Part shown: positions 45,301 to 57,995 of the stretch, piece by piece
Layout: every line of letters begins with the position of its first letter
Position numbering within the stretch: the first letter of the stretch is position 1
Assembly: GCF_950023065.1 (NCBI RefSeq)
Contig: NC_088677.1
Location: 86,763,469 to 86,827,468 of the forward strand
Direction: 5' to 3'
Length of the DNA stretch: 64,000 nucleotides
Source of the DNA: Planococcus citri
Lineage: Eukaryota > Arthropoda > Insecta > Hemiptera > Pseudococcidae
Notes under the pieces: generated by a model
Database searches by the model: none
What the model was told of the DNA's origin: nothing
The model's input: the letters and a program-made list of their open reading frames with translations, nothing else
Translations under genes and position numbers: made by a program

Positions 45301-46307
45301 AACCATCTCATTCACCTGTCTTTTAGTTCCATGTCTTTCATATTCCAGAATACTTTCAGCTTCGGTGAAATTCAATCCTGTAAATAAAACATCTCAAAAT
45401 TATTTTTTATAAATTTCTGCAAAAAAACACCAACTATACCTATGCTTATCTCACCAAACCACGCCAATATTTGATTATTCTTACAAAAAAAATATCTCCC
45501 TGAAAAATTTAGGCGCTGTGGTATCGAAAAAAATTATATTTTTTATTTACGAAATAACGTCTCGTACTTGACTGAGAACCGGTTTAATTGGCATAGGTAA
45601 ATCATTGTATTCGTCTCTATAAGTAGGTACCTACGTGGATTTAATACCTAAATTTAATGCAGCTACAACAGTCTTTGGAACTTATTCATTGAAAATTCCG
45701 CAAAACTGGTAACACTCATCAAGGTTATACCTATCAGTACGTGTATTACATCACAACATTATAAAATTTGTCTCCTCTTTTCAATTTGCAATCGTTATTC
45801 AGCTATACCAAGAATACGAAAAACGCATACAAAATAAATGCTAATTTTACCATTCGTTGCTGATTTTTAAAAAAAAAAAAAATTGTTTTTAATATTAATT
45901 CCTGAGGCATAGTATGTTTTTCAAGTTGATATGTATTTTTGAATATTTCACTACATAGGTTTGAAAAACTTTATTTTTTGTTTCACTCCTACCTAATTCA
46001 GGATGCTGATTCATCATTATTTACCTAAATCTCGAGTATTAAACATAAAATACACGAAAACCAAAAAGGTAGGTACAGATTTAGATAAAAATTATCGAAT
46101 AATATTTGCAGGTAAATAAATATTCGCCATTTATGTAAGTATAACCTCGATACTTTTAGCACACTTTTTGGTAGGAAAAAATGTAGCCTATTTAATGTGT
46201 AACATCATCATCGCTTACGTACCTTGCTTCAAAGCTAATTCGTACAATAAATCTTGTCTAGAAAAACTCAAACATAGCGAAAAAATCACTAAACAGAGAA
46301 CTAACAT
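39358..46307 (-). CDS. Secreted trypsin-like serine protease A, complete, unusual oxyanion hole
   Basis: Exons in transcript order: 46223-46307, 45316-45377, 40477-40516, 40182-40395, 39856-40100, 39599-39762, 39358-39525; phases match; 325 residues. Signal peptide LVLCLVIFSLCLSFS (residues 2-16). A ~45-residue charged stretch follows, then CGING and the S1 domain from WPWMALL. Triad: His126 (LTAAHC), Asp180 (INDIAIL), Ser273 (DSGGP). Asp267 at the S1-pocket base (KDSC) predicts cleavage after Arg/Lys. Odd: the sequence is CNADSGGP instead of CQGDSGGP, so Gly193 (chymotrypsin numbering) is Ala. No IVGG at the activation site: VEDE occupies that place. There is no six-cysteine CLIP domain. Intron 2 (40517-45315) holds the large GATC array. 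Paralogue of the gene at 46768-57995. Substrate unknown. Confidence 0.9.
41215..44815 (+). repeat. GATC-rich satellite array, large copy (protease A intron)
   Basis: Over 3.5 kb of degenerate 20-25-bp units such as GATCAGATCAAAGTTCTGAT, with recurrent longer blocks marked by CATTTCTATTTCTGATCAAA (near 41940, 42205, 43685, 44020) and GTAATTTCTATTTCTGATCA (near 42560, 42900, 44270). The unit is close to self-complementary (TGATCAGATCA), so hairpins and slippage are expected. The end sequences match the inverted array at 30618-32185. Confidence 0.9.
45378..46222. other. First intron of protease A, no feature seen
   Basis: AT-rich, with GTAGGTACCTA-type strings and no recognised repeat or exon. 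It ends at the signal-peptide exon 46223-46307. Confidence 0.5.
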
Positions 46308-46688
46308 GATAAAACGAGTAAAAAATAACTAATGAAAGTGCGAAAAAGTAACACAGTTGTGATACATGATATTCGATAGTGACTAGTGTTATAAAATCGG
46401 TGAAGAAACGCGGTTCCAGAGGCAGATTTGTACGGATGATGCGACGAATTAGATAAAAAACCCGTTTGAATTTATATCTAAATCCAGTAATATAGGTGCA
46501 CAAATACATATCAACGTTCTTCATACATATTTAATTAATTATTGTACCTACATTATGTACGCTCATCTTCTCTTAGCACTGAGAGTAGTATTTTTCCAGC
46601 AGGCATGGGACAGGAGCGGGGGGGGGGTTGCAAGGCCTCACACACACTTCAACAAAATTACATAATGGTACGGATAAAAATGTATGTA

Positions 46689-46694
46689 TTTATT
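46689..46694 (-). terminator. Polyadenylation signal of serine protease B
   Basis: AATAAA on the minus strand, 74 nt beyond the stop codon. Protease A starts 382 bp further on in the same direction. Confidence 0.55.
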
Positions 46695-46767
46695 ATTCTA
46701 TTTAGTAGTATTTTTTAAATAATGGATCGATCGTAGAAAAATAAAAATCAATATTTTTTTTTTTTTT

Positions 46768-49700
46768 TTACAAAATAGCATCTTTTGTGTTGTTTGAAAT
46801 CCATCCGAGGTAAGAAGAAACATCGGTGTAAACGCCTGGTTGATCTTTGTCAGCACATCCCATGCCCCAAGAAACGACACCGATCGTGACCCATCTTCCG
46901 TTAGCATGCTGCATTAAAAGTGGACCTCCGGAATCACCCTGTAAGAAGGATTTATGGCAATTAAAAAAAAAAAAAAAAAAAAATATGAAGATTGAAGAGA
47001 GAAAAACAGAAAGTAGGTAGGTATAAGAGATGGTTGAAAACTAACCTGGCAAGCGTCTTTTCCTCCTTCGTACGCGGCGGCGCATAAATTAGTCTTGAAA
47101 ACAGGTTGATGATACTTGGATATGCAATTTTCCAGATCCCATACTGGTATTGGTACCTCCATTATAACGTTACTCACCGGACCACCGTAATACAATGTAC
47201 CCCAACCTTGAAAAAAAACAACATTGTATTAGTTTACTGTAGTGGTATGAAATTGATCGTTATAGCATGTATTGATCGTGAATTCGTGATCATGAAATTA
47301 TCGATCTTGAATTTGATGAGGTGGATGCATTTGGAATACTGAAGCATTTTCACTTTTCAGTCAAAAAGGGAAGTACCTATCTTTAAACTGACACAAAAAG
47401 ATTAAAATGGACAAAAAGGGAATGGATAGAGGACAGGAGGACACCAAAATACACCAGCAGTTAAAATTTCAAGCATTAAAATTCATTTTTCGATTTTTTT
47501 TTTTTGGTAAATTTTTAAAAATTCAAATTTATGGCAAAAACGAGAAAAAAACAAAATTTCACCAAATTGACCTAGAAAGCTAAAATTTGAAATATACCCT
47601 ATTTTCGACTTGCCAAATCAATTGGAACTGGTTTCAAACAATTTTGAGCAGTTCTGGAGCCTCCAGTAGATTTTCGAAACTTGAAAATTTCCACAAAATT
47701 TCTTCAAATGAAGTTGGAAATCGGAAATTCACGCTGCACTCCAACTTGAACATATTTTTAAGTTGGCTGCTGAAAGAATTAAGTAATTTTGGAGCCTCCA
47801 GCGACTATTTGAAAATTTTTGGAGACTCCAGTAGATTTTTGGATCATCAAATGGGAGTTATAAAACCAAAATTCACTCTGCGAACTAATGTCAATACACT
47901 ATTAAGTCGACTGCAGGTAGATTTCAAGTCGGTTTGGAGTCTCCAGAGACTCATTTGAAATTACTGGAGCCTCCAGCAGATTTTTCAATGCTCGAAATTT
48001 CCATAAAACTTTAGCAAATCCAATTTTAAAACGCCATAAAATCAACTGAAAGTGGTTTCAAGTCATTGTGGAGCCTCCAGTAACTTGAAAATTCCTGGAG
48101 CCTCCAGTAGTTTTTCAAAACATCAAATGTTGTTATAAAACCGAAATTCCTTCTGCAAACTAATTTCAATACGCTATGAAGTCGACTGCAGGTAGATGCC
48201 AAGTCGTTTCGGAGCCTCCAGCGACTTTACAGAAATTACTGGAGCCTCCAGCAAATTTTTCAAAGCTCGAAGTTTCCATAAAATGTCAGCAAATCCAATT
48301 TCAATACGCTATCACATCCACTGTATGCGAGTTCAGGTCATTTTGAGCCTCCAACAACTTTTGAGAATTCCTGGAGCCTCCAGAAGATTTTTGAATCATC
48401 AAACGGAGTTATAAAACCCGAATTCATTTTGAAAAATAATTTCAATACGCTATGAAGTTGGCTGCAGGTAGATTTCAAGTCGTTTTGGAGCCTCCAGCGA
48501 CTTTTCGGAAATTACTGGAGGCTCCAGCAGATTTTTCAATGCTCGAAATTTCCATAAAATTTCACCCAGTCCAATTTTAATAGGCTATCAAATTGACTGT
48601 ATGCGGGTTCAAGTCATTTTGAAGCCTCCAGCAACTTTTTAAAACTCCTGGAGCCTCCAAGAGATTTTTGAAAACTGAAATTTCCACAAAATTTCATCGA
48701 ATGAAGCTTCAAGTCCAATATTCATGCTGCATTCCAACTTGAACACGTTTCTAAGTTTGCTGCTGATGAGTTTAAAGTCAATTTGAAGCCTCCAGCAACT
48801 ATTTGAAAATTTTTGGGGCCTCCAGTAGATTTTTGAAACTTGAAATTTCCACAAAATTTCATCAAGTAGAGTTAGAAAGCCAAAATTTACTCTACAAACC
48901 GATTTCAATACGCTATGAAGTCGACTGCAGGTGAATTTCAAGTCGTTTTGGGGCCTCCAGCGACTTTTCGGAAATTACTGGAGCCTCCAGCGGATTTTTT
49001 AATGCTTAAAAATTCCTTAAATTTTATCAAATCCAATTTTAATACGCTATCAAAACATTTGTATGAGGGGTTTCAAGTCATTTTGGACTCTCCGGCAACT
49101 TTTGAGAATTCCTGGAGCCTCCAGTAGATTTTTGAATCATTAAATTGAGCTATAAAACCGAAATTCACTCTGCCAACTAATTTCAATATGCAATGAAGTC
49201 GACTTCAGGTAGATTTCAAGTCGTTTTGCAGCCTCCAGCGCGACTTTACAGAAATTACTGGAGCCTCCAGCAAATTTTTCAAAGCTCGAAGTATCCATAA
49301 AATGTCACCAAATCCAATTTCAATACGCTATCACATCAACTGTATGCGAGTTCAAATCATTTTGAAGCCTCCAGCAATTTTTGAAAACTCATGGAGCCTC
49401 CAGGAGACTTATGAATCATCAAATGGAGTTATAAAACCCAAATTCATTTTGGAAAATGATTTCAGTACGCTATGAAGTTGACTGCAGGTACATTTCAAGT
49501 CGTTTTGGAGCCTCCAGCAACATTTCGGGAATTACTGGAGCCTCCAGCAGATGATTCAATGCTCGAGATTGCCATAAAATTTTACCAAGTCCCATTTCAA
49601 TACGCTATCAAATCAACTGTATGCGGGTTCAAGTTATTTTTAAGCCTCCAGCAACTTTTGAAAATTCATGGAGCCTCCAGGAGATTTTTGAATCATCAAA

Positions 49701-52700
49701 ATGGAGTTATAAAATCTGAAATGCACGCTGCACTTAGACTTGAACACGTTATTAAGTATACTGCTTGAGGGTTTAAGTAATTTCGGAGGCTCCAGCGACT
49801 TTTTGAAATTACTGGAGTCTCCGGTAGATTTTTGAAAATTGAAATTTCCACAAAATTTCATCGAATGAAGCTGGGAATTCAAAATTCATGCTGCACTCCA
49901 ACTTAAACACGCTATTTAGTTGACCTCTAATAGTTTTGAGTAATTTTGGAGCCTCCAGCGACTTTTTGAAAATTCTTGGAGCCTCCAGTAGACTTTTGAA
50001 ACTTGAAATTTCCACAAAAAATATTTTATCAAATCTTGAACACGTTTACTAAGTCTACTACTGGTGGGTTCAAGTCATTATGGAGTCTCCAGCAACTTCT
50101 TGAAAATTATTGGAACCTCCAGTAAATTTTTGAAACTTGAAATTTTCACAAAAATTGATTAAATGGAGTTATAAAACCGAAATTCTTGCAAACTAGGCGA
50201 TCTTCAGAGTGGATTGGCGATGGCTTCAAGTTGCTCTGGAGTCTCCGACAAATTTTCTATATCTCCAGTTTCCAAAAAAAATCTTTAAGATAGAGTCAAA
50301 GTAAAATTCAGCTCCTAAAAACTCGGATACACTGTCTTAGTGACTCTTTTCATCAATTTGGCTCATATTCTCAAAATTGGTTCGGAGAGTCAATTCAAGA
50401 CCAAAATAATTTTCTCCAGTCATTAAGTTTTTTTTTTTTTTTAGAAAAATTCATCGTTCGTGAACAATTAAAGGAAAGAAGCTGAAATTTGGTTTACACC
50501 TGGTTTTCGAAATCCTGAATTGATTGGTGATCGAACCGTTCTGAAGCATACCTACAGCGTATTTTGATATTTTTTCCCCCTGAAAATTATCACTGGAGAA
50601 AATTTCAAATTTGAACCCGAACAAAAAGATTTCGAAAAAAACGTTTCTGAATCGTTAGAAAAGGTCATAAAAATGGTAAACCTGAGTTTATAGGTGCTGA
50701 GAATTTCATTTCCCCCTACTTACAGCGTTTTTTCGAAAACTGGAGAATTCGAAAATCCGCTGGAGGCACCAGAACAGTTCGAACCCATCGAAAATAAGGC
50801 AAAATCTAAATCTCAGCTTACTAGGTCAATTTGCTGATATTTAAAGTTTTTTTTTTTCATTTTTGGCCCAAATTAAAATTTTAAAGCCAAAAATCGAAAA
50901 ATCAATTTCAGTGTTTGAAATTTTGACTGAAGATGTATTTTGAGGTCATTCTACCAATTCCTTCTCTTCTGGTTCAAAATTTCATGTGCTGGTTGAGATA
51001 CTTTCTCTGCGAGTAGTGATGGAAAAAGAGGAATTGAAAAAAAAAAATTCAAATTTCATCTCCAGTGCAAATTTTAGTAGCTCATAATTCATTTTTCGAT
51101 TTTTGGTGAAGTTTTAATATTTCAAATTTGCTCTATTATAAGTTAAGTACCCTCGAAAAAAATCAAAATTTTACGAGATCAACGTTAAAGGCCGAAATTT
51201 GGATAATATTCTATTTTCAAATCGATTGGAAAAGCTTTTGAGCTGTTCTGGAGCCTCCAACGGATTTAATTTGTCTCCAGTTTTCAAAAAAAAAAGCCAC
51301 AAAATAGATTCAAAATGAAGTTCAGCGGATATCAACTCAGATTCATTGTCTTTATAGAGACCATTTCGATTAATTTTGGCTTATATGTATAAGTCCAATT
51401 TTTCAGGAATGAAAATTTTCGAGAACAGATCTAATCCGATCAAAACTTTGATCTCAGATCTCATCAGATCAAATTGAATCCAAATTCCAAAGAATATCCA
51501 GATCTGATTGAATGTTTGATCAGATTGAATCGAATTGGGTTTCCCCAATTGAATCTGACCCGGTTTGAATAGACTTAATCCGATCAAAGCTTTGATCTTA
51601 GATCTTGTTAGATCAAATTGGATCCAGGGAATGTCTGAATTTGACCTCAAACTTGGAGAAACCCTTGGCAAAATCATTTCAGCAAAATTCATTCAATTTT
51701 GTTTGGGTTGGTGTTGTATTTGAAAGGTCTGAGTGAGGAATTGGAGACGACCTTGACTCAAAATCCATCTACGACAAAATTTTCAGAAGGAGATGAATTA
51801 AATATCGAAAACGATTAGAAAAAGCAAAATAAAGTCAGTCTTCTGAAGCCATTGAGAGGGGAAAAATAGAAAAAAAAATTTCATAGAAGTTTGAAATTCC
51901 AGACATTTTTGTTTTTTTGCACCTTAGAGAGAATTATAAGCCTAAGCCTATATCTTTGATTAAAAACATACCTGCAACCACCACAGTCTGATTAGTTTTT
52001 GCTTTTCTCGTAGGCAAACAAATAGGTCTAATGAAATCCGTATATTTAGTCGGTGTGCTCAGTTTTATCAAAGCGATATCGTTTTGCTTTGTAGCAGGAT
52101 CGTACTCAGCATGCACTATCGCTTTGGAAGGTTTGATGTCAACCGAAACTGTGTCGTTCTGTTCGAAGAAATCGTACTCTCCCAGACGAATCAGCACATC
52201 TGATGGATCCCTCCTGTAAACGTTTGTTTAAAGGTTTAGTAAATCGAAAAAGTATAGATACCTAGATATAGGTAGGTACTCGTATTAATTAAGGTGGGTA
52301 TCTCTGAATATCAAAAAAATATCAAATCTGAAGATCACTCGTCAGAATAGGTACCTGTGTAAGCAATGAGCAGCTGTCAGAACATAATTACGATTCAAAA
52401 GAACACCTCCGCAGAAACTCGAGTAACTGTCAGCAAACATCAATGAAACCAGCCATGGCCATTCTTTGCTATCCGAACGAGAATTTCCTTTTGCGGCGCT
52501 TTTGCTGTTGATTCCACATTCTGAAATATTAATGCCAAAAATTATCAAAGGTTCGACATGCTCGTATTATTGCAAATCGTATATACTTATGATTTATGAA
52601 ACTCGATATTAACCTTTGGGTTGACTTTGAACAGGTTTCTTCTTATTTTTGGAGCTGGTCGCAGCAGCTCTTTTCTGAAACAAAATACCCGAAAAAAACA

Positions 52701-55700
52701 TGATTAGAATATCATATAGGTAGGTAGCAGGTGCCCAGATATTTATTTAGAGTGGCTCTTCTTTTGAAATTTTGTTTCTTTACGTTGGTGCCCTCTAAAA
52801 TTGTTGAATTTCGTAAGAAAATAATTTCCTTTTTTTTTTATTTCACCAAAGTTCAAAGAAATTGTGCTGAGATCACCCCCTCCCCCCAACTCTCCACACT
52901 TGAAAAATTCCTCTTTCCAAAAAAAGGACAAAAAATTAATTTATCCAAATGTTTCCCATTTCTGTTTGAGAATTTTTCTAATAATAGGTAGCCCTTTTTT
53001 CAAGAAAAAACGTCTCTCGATTCCACAAACAATGCTGTGCGCCCTTTGTATGAAACCCCACCCAAATTGGCACGAATATAGAAAGTGAAATAGGCGTAGA
53101 GTTGGTAAGAGATTTTTGAAAATTTTTCATTTCCAATAAAAATCGATTCAAGTACCTAAGTAATTTTTTCACCAAAAAATGTTCTTCGTTCCTCTAAACA
53201 ATTTCGGTTCCTTTGAATCGAATCTATCTTCCAAGTAGGCAAAAATCAGAAACAAATGAAAAATTGAAGTCTGCAAACATCGGAGCTTTTTGGTAGGAGC
53301 ACGCCGTGGCCTTATACTTACAAAATGGCGGCCATTTTGATTGACAGGTCAGCCGAAATCGCAGATTATGCGTTTCAACATAGGACTTGCGCGAAATTTT
53401 TCAAACTTTACAAAGGTAGATCGAAAGATCACGCAAAAATTCCAAGTGCTAAAGTGCGTTTTTCGATTTTTGGTGAATTTTTGAAAATCGAATTTAGGCC
53501 AAAAAAGAGGGAAAAAATCATAATTTTACCAAATTGAGCATGAAAGCTGAAATTTGGGATATACCCTATTTTCGACATGCCAAATCGATTGGAAACGGTT
53601 TCAACCCGTTTTGAGCAGTTCTGGAGCCTCCAGCAGATTTTTGGAACTCGAAATTCCCACAAAATTCTATCAAATTGGAGTTGTAAAGCTAGAATTTATT
53701 CTAAAAACTAATTTCAATACGCTACGAAATACTGCAGGTGCATTTCAAGTCGTTTTGGAGCCTCCAGCGACTTTTTGAAAATTCCTGAAGCCTCCAGCAG
53801 ATTTTTGAAACTTTAAATTTTCACAAAATTTCATCAAATGGAGATGGAAAGCTGAAATTTACTCTACACTCCAATTTTAACACCCTCTGAAAACGACTTC
53901 AGCTGAGTACAAGTCATTTTAGAGCTTCCAGCGACTTTTTTGAAAATTACTGGAGCCTTCAGCAGATTTTTGAAACTTTAAATTTTCACAAAATTTCATC
54001 AAATGGAGATGGAAAGCTGAAATTTACTCTACACTCCAATTTCAACACCCTCTGAAGACGACTTCAGGTGAGTTCAAGTCATTTTAGAGCCTCCAGCGAC
54101 TTTTCGAAAATTACTGGAGCCTCCAGTAAATTTTTGAAACTTGAAATTTCCCCAACATCAATTTATCAAATGGAGTTGACAAGCTGAAATTCACTTTGCA
54201 GACTACATGGTGGTTTCAAATGGTTTTGTAGCTTCCAGCAACATTTAGGAAATTTCAATTTTCCAAAAAAAACGTCATACAACCTTTCAAAAAGTCGCTG
54301 GAGGCTCCAAAACGACTTGAAATCCACCAGCAGTCAACTTCATAGCGTACTGAAATTAGTTTGCAGAATGAATTTCGACTCTCCATCTCAGTTTGATGAA
54401 ATTTTGGAGAAATTTCAAGTTTCAAAAATCTTCTGGAGGCTCCAGTAATTTTCAAAAAAGTCGCTGGAGCTCTCCAAAAAAAAGATTCAAAAATATCGAA
54501 AAATAGCCATCAAAACTGAAAAAAATTGAAAAACTTGAGGAGAAAAAATAAAATTTGACAAAAAAAGACGCTTTTGAGCAATTTTGTAAAAAACAGCACT
54601 TTTGTTTGGCAAACATTAAAACAAAAAGAAAATGAATGCTTTTTGGAAATTTTGGCAAAAAATCAAAAACTTCTGATCAATTTTAGCCAAAATTATGATT
54701 ATTTTATTATTTTATCAAAAAATTACACTCGCCAAAAATTGACTCTCCTTGATAATTTTGACAAAAAACGGGAATTCTTGGACAATTTTGACATGGACAA
54801 TCTTGGCAAGAACAGGCCTGTTTGACAATTTTGGCAAAATTGACACTTTTTGACAATTTAGTCAAGAATTGACGCTTTTTGAAGTGAAAAAAAGGCCTGC
54901 TTAGAAAGTATTCTGCCCAGAGATGAAACATTTTCAAATAATTTGTACCTGCAAACTCAATTTTACATTTTTTTTGGATATTTTTCAATTTTGGAGGCAT
55001 TATAGAAGGGAGCCCGCATCATTTTGAGGACCGTGAAAGGGGTTTTCTTGAAAATGTGCCAATTTATACGCTAGAAAGATTCTGCCCATTGAAAAATTGA
55101 AATTTTTTTTTTTACAGACGTCAATCTTCCCTTTTTTTAAATTTGTTTTTTTTTTTAGGGGGGAGGAGGGCTCTATTCGAGAAAACTAACATCATTGGGA
55201 GGGGGTCCAATTGACCCTTTTTGACAATTTTACCAAAAATTGACACTTTTTGATTATACTTCGACAATGACTGTTTTGCCAAAATTTACTTTTTTTTGAC
55301 ATTTTTTCTCCTCAAAAATTGAAAATTGACAGTTCCTGACTTGGGGCAAATCCCTCCTCCCTCCTCCCAAAAACAGAACGTTTGACAAAAAAAATAGCAC
55401 TTTTGCTTGACAATTTTGAAACAAAGACTTTTCAAACAGATAAGGCAAAAATAAATGTTTTTGGGTGTTTAGAGAGAGTGGGGGGGGCGTCAAAAAACTA
55501 TGGACTTACAACATTCGAGAATTAGATGGGCTCTAAAAAACAATAAGTGACAAAAAAAAAACAATAAATATTTCATTTCTGATCAGAATTTTTTCAAAAA
55601 AATTCTCTTTTTAAAACCCCTTCCAATGAATCCTCCAATTAATGTTGGCCCTCTTCTACAAAAAGTCCTATACTTGGGATAAAAAAAAATAAAAAATAAT

Positions 55701-57995
55701 AAAAATTTCTCAAAATTTTCTGAAAACGTCCCATTTTTGGCGAAAACTCTTCCGAATAATTTCCCTTTCCCTTTTCAAGGAAAAAACCTCCCTCGATCCC
55801 ACAAATAATGTGAGCTTTTCTATCTAGAGACTTCCAAAATTGAAAAAGAAAATCGAAAGAATATTGAATAAAATAAAAATGGTAATTTATACAAGTCTCT
55901 ATCCAAGTAACCCTTTTCAAAAACCTCCTTACAGCTTTATTTAAAAAAATATTTTCAAAAATTGCCAATTTTAGGTGCAAAAACCTTGCAGATTTGACTT
56001 GAAGTTGAAATGACCTTTTTGATTTTTCTTATTTTTAAAATGGGGCACAAGTTCCACTTTTTCGTTAATTGGTGGGCGGGAGGATGAAAAGTAATGCTTT
56101 CAGATTTTCTTCAGAAAACCAATCAAATGAAAGAATTATAGAATATTAGAATATATAGGTACTAAATTTTTCAATTTTCATTAATTTTTGAGTGAGGGTT
56201 CAAGTTGCACTATATCATTATGGGAGGGAAAGAAAGAGGCCCAAAACAATCGAATACCTAGGTAGTGTTTTTCAGGTTAAAATAAACCAAATCAAAAAAT
56301 TAGAGAATACAAGTAAAAATCGTAAATTTTTCACATTTTGAGAACTGGAGGGGGAAGGGGGGGGAGGAGAGAGGCTTCCTAACAAGGTTAAAAAAAAATA
56401 AAAATAGGTACAATTATGCAAGCTCATTATTCATTAAAATATATTTTTGAAGTAAATGTACCTGTCTGTTGAAAAGAATTTCAGGTTCATTGAATCGACG
56501 CAGCAGTCCAGCTTCTTGAGATAATTCTTTCTTAAAACATAGTTACGAATGTATTAATATAAAAGTTGAAAAAAAAAAACATCAATAGGTAAATACAATA
56601 ATTTTTCCATCTAGAGAAAATGAGGGTGGGGGAAAGGGATGAAATTATACACAAAGATTTTTCTAAATTACTAAAATCGTTCATCTCCAATTTAATATAA
56701 TTTTTGGAAACCCAGTTGCTAATTTGAAAATCCTCAAGTGATGATTTTTCAAACATACTGTGTTTCTTTCTGAATACAAAGGTATACCTAAGAATTGGAT
56801 TCCAGAGATTTTAATGACCTATTGTCGAGCCAACGATGGCTCATTAGTACAATGTAAAATACTTTTTAGCAAAATATACCTACCTATACCAATCTACGTG
56901 AAAGATTAAGTATTTCTATAAAAATTCTAGGAACCAGTTTCAAGTTGAAGTTCGTAGAAGAGAAGAGGGAAGAAGATGGAATTTGCATTTATTCAAATTA
57001 TTCGATTATTGACAGAAAAATATAAAATCATTTAAAGTTATTTTTTTTTTGAAAATGATCAATTTCAAAAAAAAAAAAAAAAAAAATACAAACATCACTT
57101 TTACACGTAAAAATCGCAAATTTTGAAATAAAAATGAAGCTGAACTAATTCTCATCGATTTTTACAAACGTATGTACGAGTAAGAAATTCCGATGCCTAC
57201 TAACGTAGGAAATTCTCAGTCATAATTTATGTTTTTTTTTTTTTTTTTTTTTTTTTTTAGCAACCGCAAGTGTGATAAACTTGTTGGCAACTGCGATGAA
57301 GGTCCAGTTCAAGTTTTTTTTTTCTTATTTTTTTGTTTTGATACACCCGCTGTGCAGAATTTTTACAGATATCCTGACGTCATAGAATTCTATGAGGATG
57401 TTCGAACATCCTCAAAGATTTTTAATCTGATAAAAGCAATTTTCGACGATTCAACTGCTCTACAGTCAGCATATACATTGTTGGTATTAAATACTAATAC
57501 AATAACAATGAAACACGTAGATAACCTTGTAAAAACACCATCACCATGACTATATTCATTACCAATGTACCTAAGCAAATAAAACCAAAAGTAAACTACA
57601 TAAATTGCAACAATGAAGGAAACTCGATTTTAGAGTACGAGATTCGAATTGAAATAAAATAGTATCTAATTTGCCGAATTATTTGTTATTTTTTTGAAGC
57701 ATTTTAGGAGTACTTTTAGCATAAAAAATTCGAGGAAGTTGATTAGATTGAGAATGATGAGATCGGTTTTGAAAATCCAATCCATCTTTGCTTGTTTCAA
57801 AACTACCAAATATATCAAAAAAATACTTACATCTGAACTTTAAAAAAAAAAAAAAAAAAAAACAATAAAACCTCATCTAAATATTTACCAACCTTGTTTA
57901 GAAATCAATTCAAATAAATCCTGCGAACTAGGTTCAAAGTACAAACACAAACACAAACCGATAAAACCGACGATAATAAAATTGAAACTTTTCAT
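46768..57995 (-). CDS. Secreted trypsin-like serine protease B, complete
   Basis: Exons in transcript order: 57893-57995, 56462-56526, 52614-52674, 52355-52520, 51972-52213, 47046-47206, 46768-46938; phases match; 322 residues. Signal peptide FNFIIVGFIGLCLCLYF, then QDLFELISKQ, which aligns with QDLLYELALKQ of protease A and proves common origin. A basic linker follows (KRAAATSSKNKKKP), then ECGIN and the S1 domain. Triad: His128, Asp177, Ser269 in a normal CQGDSGGP; Asp263 predicts trypsin-like specificity; SWGMGC and PGVYT close the domain. As in protease A, the activation site has no IVGG (AKGN lies where IVGG should be). The second exon acceptor (aagaaag, start at 56526) was chosen by phase. 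It begins ~11 kb upstream because of repeat-filled introns. Confidence 0.88.
47480..50200. repeat. CTGGAGCCTCCAG satellite array (protease B intron)
   Basis: At least 15 units with the layout TTTCAAGTCGTTTTGGAGCC, CTGGAGCCTCCAG about 26-28 bp later, then CAATACGCTAT about 80 bp on. Unit starts near 47799, 47936, 48070, 48211, 48345 and 48487 give an alternating period of about 132-141 bp. The units match those in the arms of FB1, so FB1 arms and this array share an ancestor. Positions 47480-47650 correspond to the FB1 sub-terminal region, but the AGTCCGGCATATG terminus is missing. Confidence 0.85.
50200..51970. other. Intronic stretch with repeat remnants
   Basis: Continuation of the protease B intron. 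It shows degenerate FB1-like segments (TCTGGAGCCTCCAA near 51246) and a GATC-type remnant at 51420-51630. No exon seen. Confidence 0.55.
53314..54475. mobile_element. FB1-related arm fragment (protease B intron)
   Basis: From TACTTACAAAATGGCGGCCA onward it matches the FB1 left arm (2706 on). It passes through the CAAATCGATTGGAAACGGTT block, three or four CTGGAGCCTCCAG units and into the inverted side (CTGGAGGCTCCAG near 54433). The outermost ~120 bp with the terminus are absent. Inserted between protease B exons 52614-52674 and 56462-56526. Confidence 0.78.
54480..55500. repeat. Degenerate TTTTGACAATTTTGCCAAAA repeats
   Basis: Short units such as GACACTTTTTGACAATTT and TTTTGGCAAAATTGAC recur without strict period. 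Similar sequence occurs at 32300-32900 and 61660-61930. No gene. Confidence 0.55.
55500..57890. other. Repeat-poor intronic stretch of protease B
   Basis: Apart from exon 56462-56526, AT-rich non-coding sequence with poly-A/T runs (57050-57090, 57230-57260, 57841-57862). The plus-strand open frame at 57229-57549 has no recognisable similarity and starts in a poly-T tract, so it is not called. Confidence 0.5.
57393..57414. repeat. Perfect 22-bp palindrome
   Basis: TGAGGATGTTC followed directly by its exact reverse complement, with no spacer. It lies in the first intron of protease B, about 580 bp downstream of that gene's start codon. Confidence 0.85.

Noticed and set aside
57229..57549. Plus-strand open frame of ~106 codons within the protease B intron
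   Set aside because: It starts in a poly-T tract, shows no recognisable domain, is flanked by no matching exon, and overlaps an AT-rich intron of a well-supported gene on the other strand.
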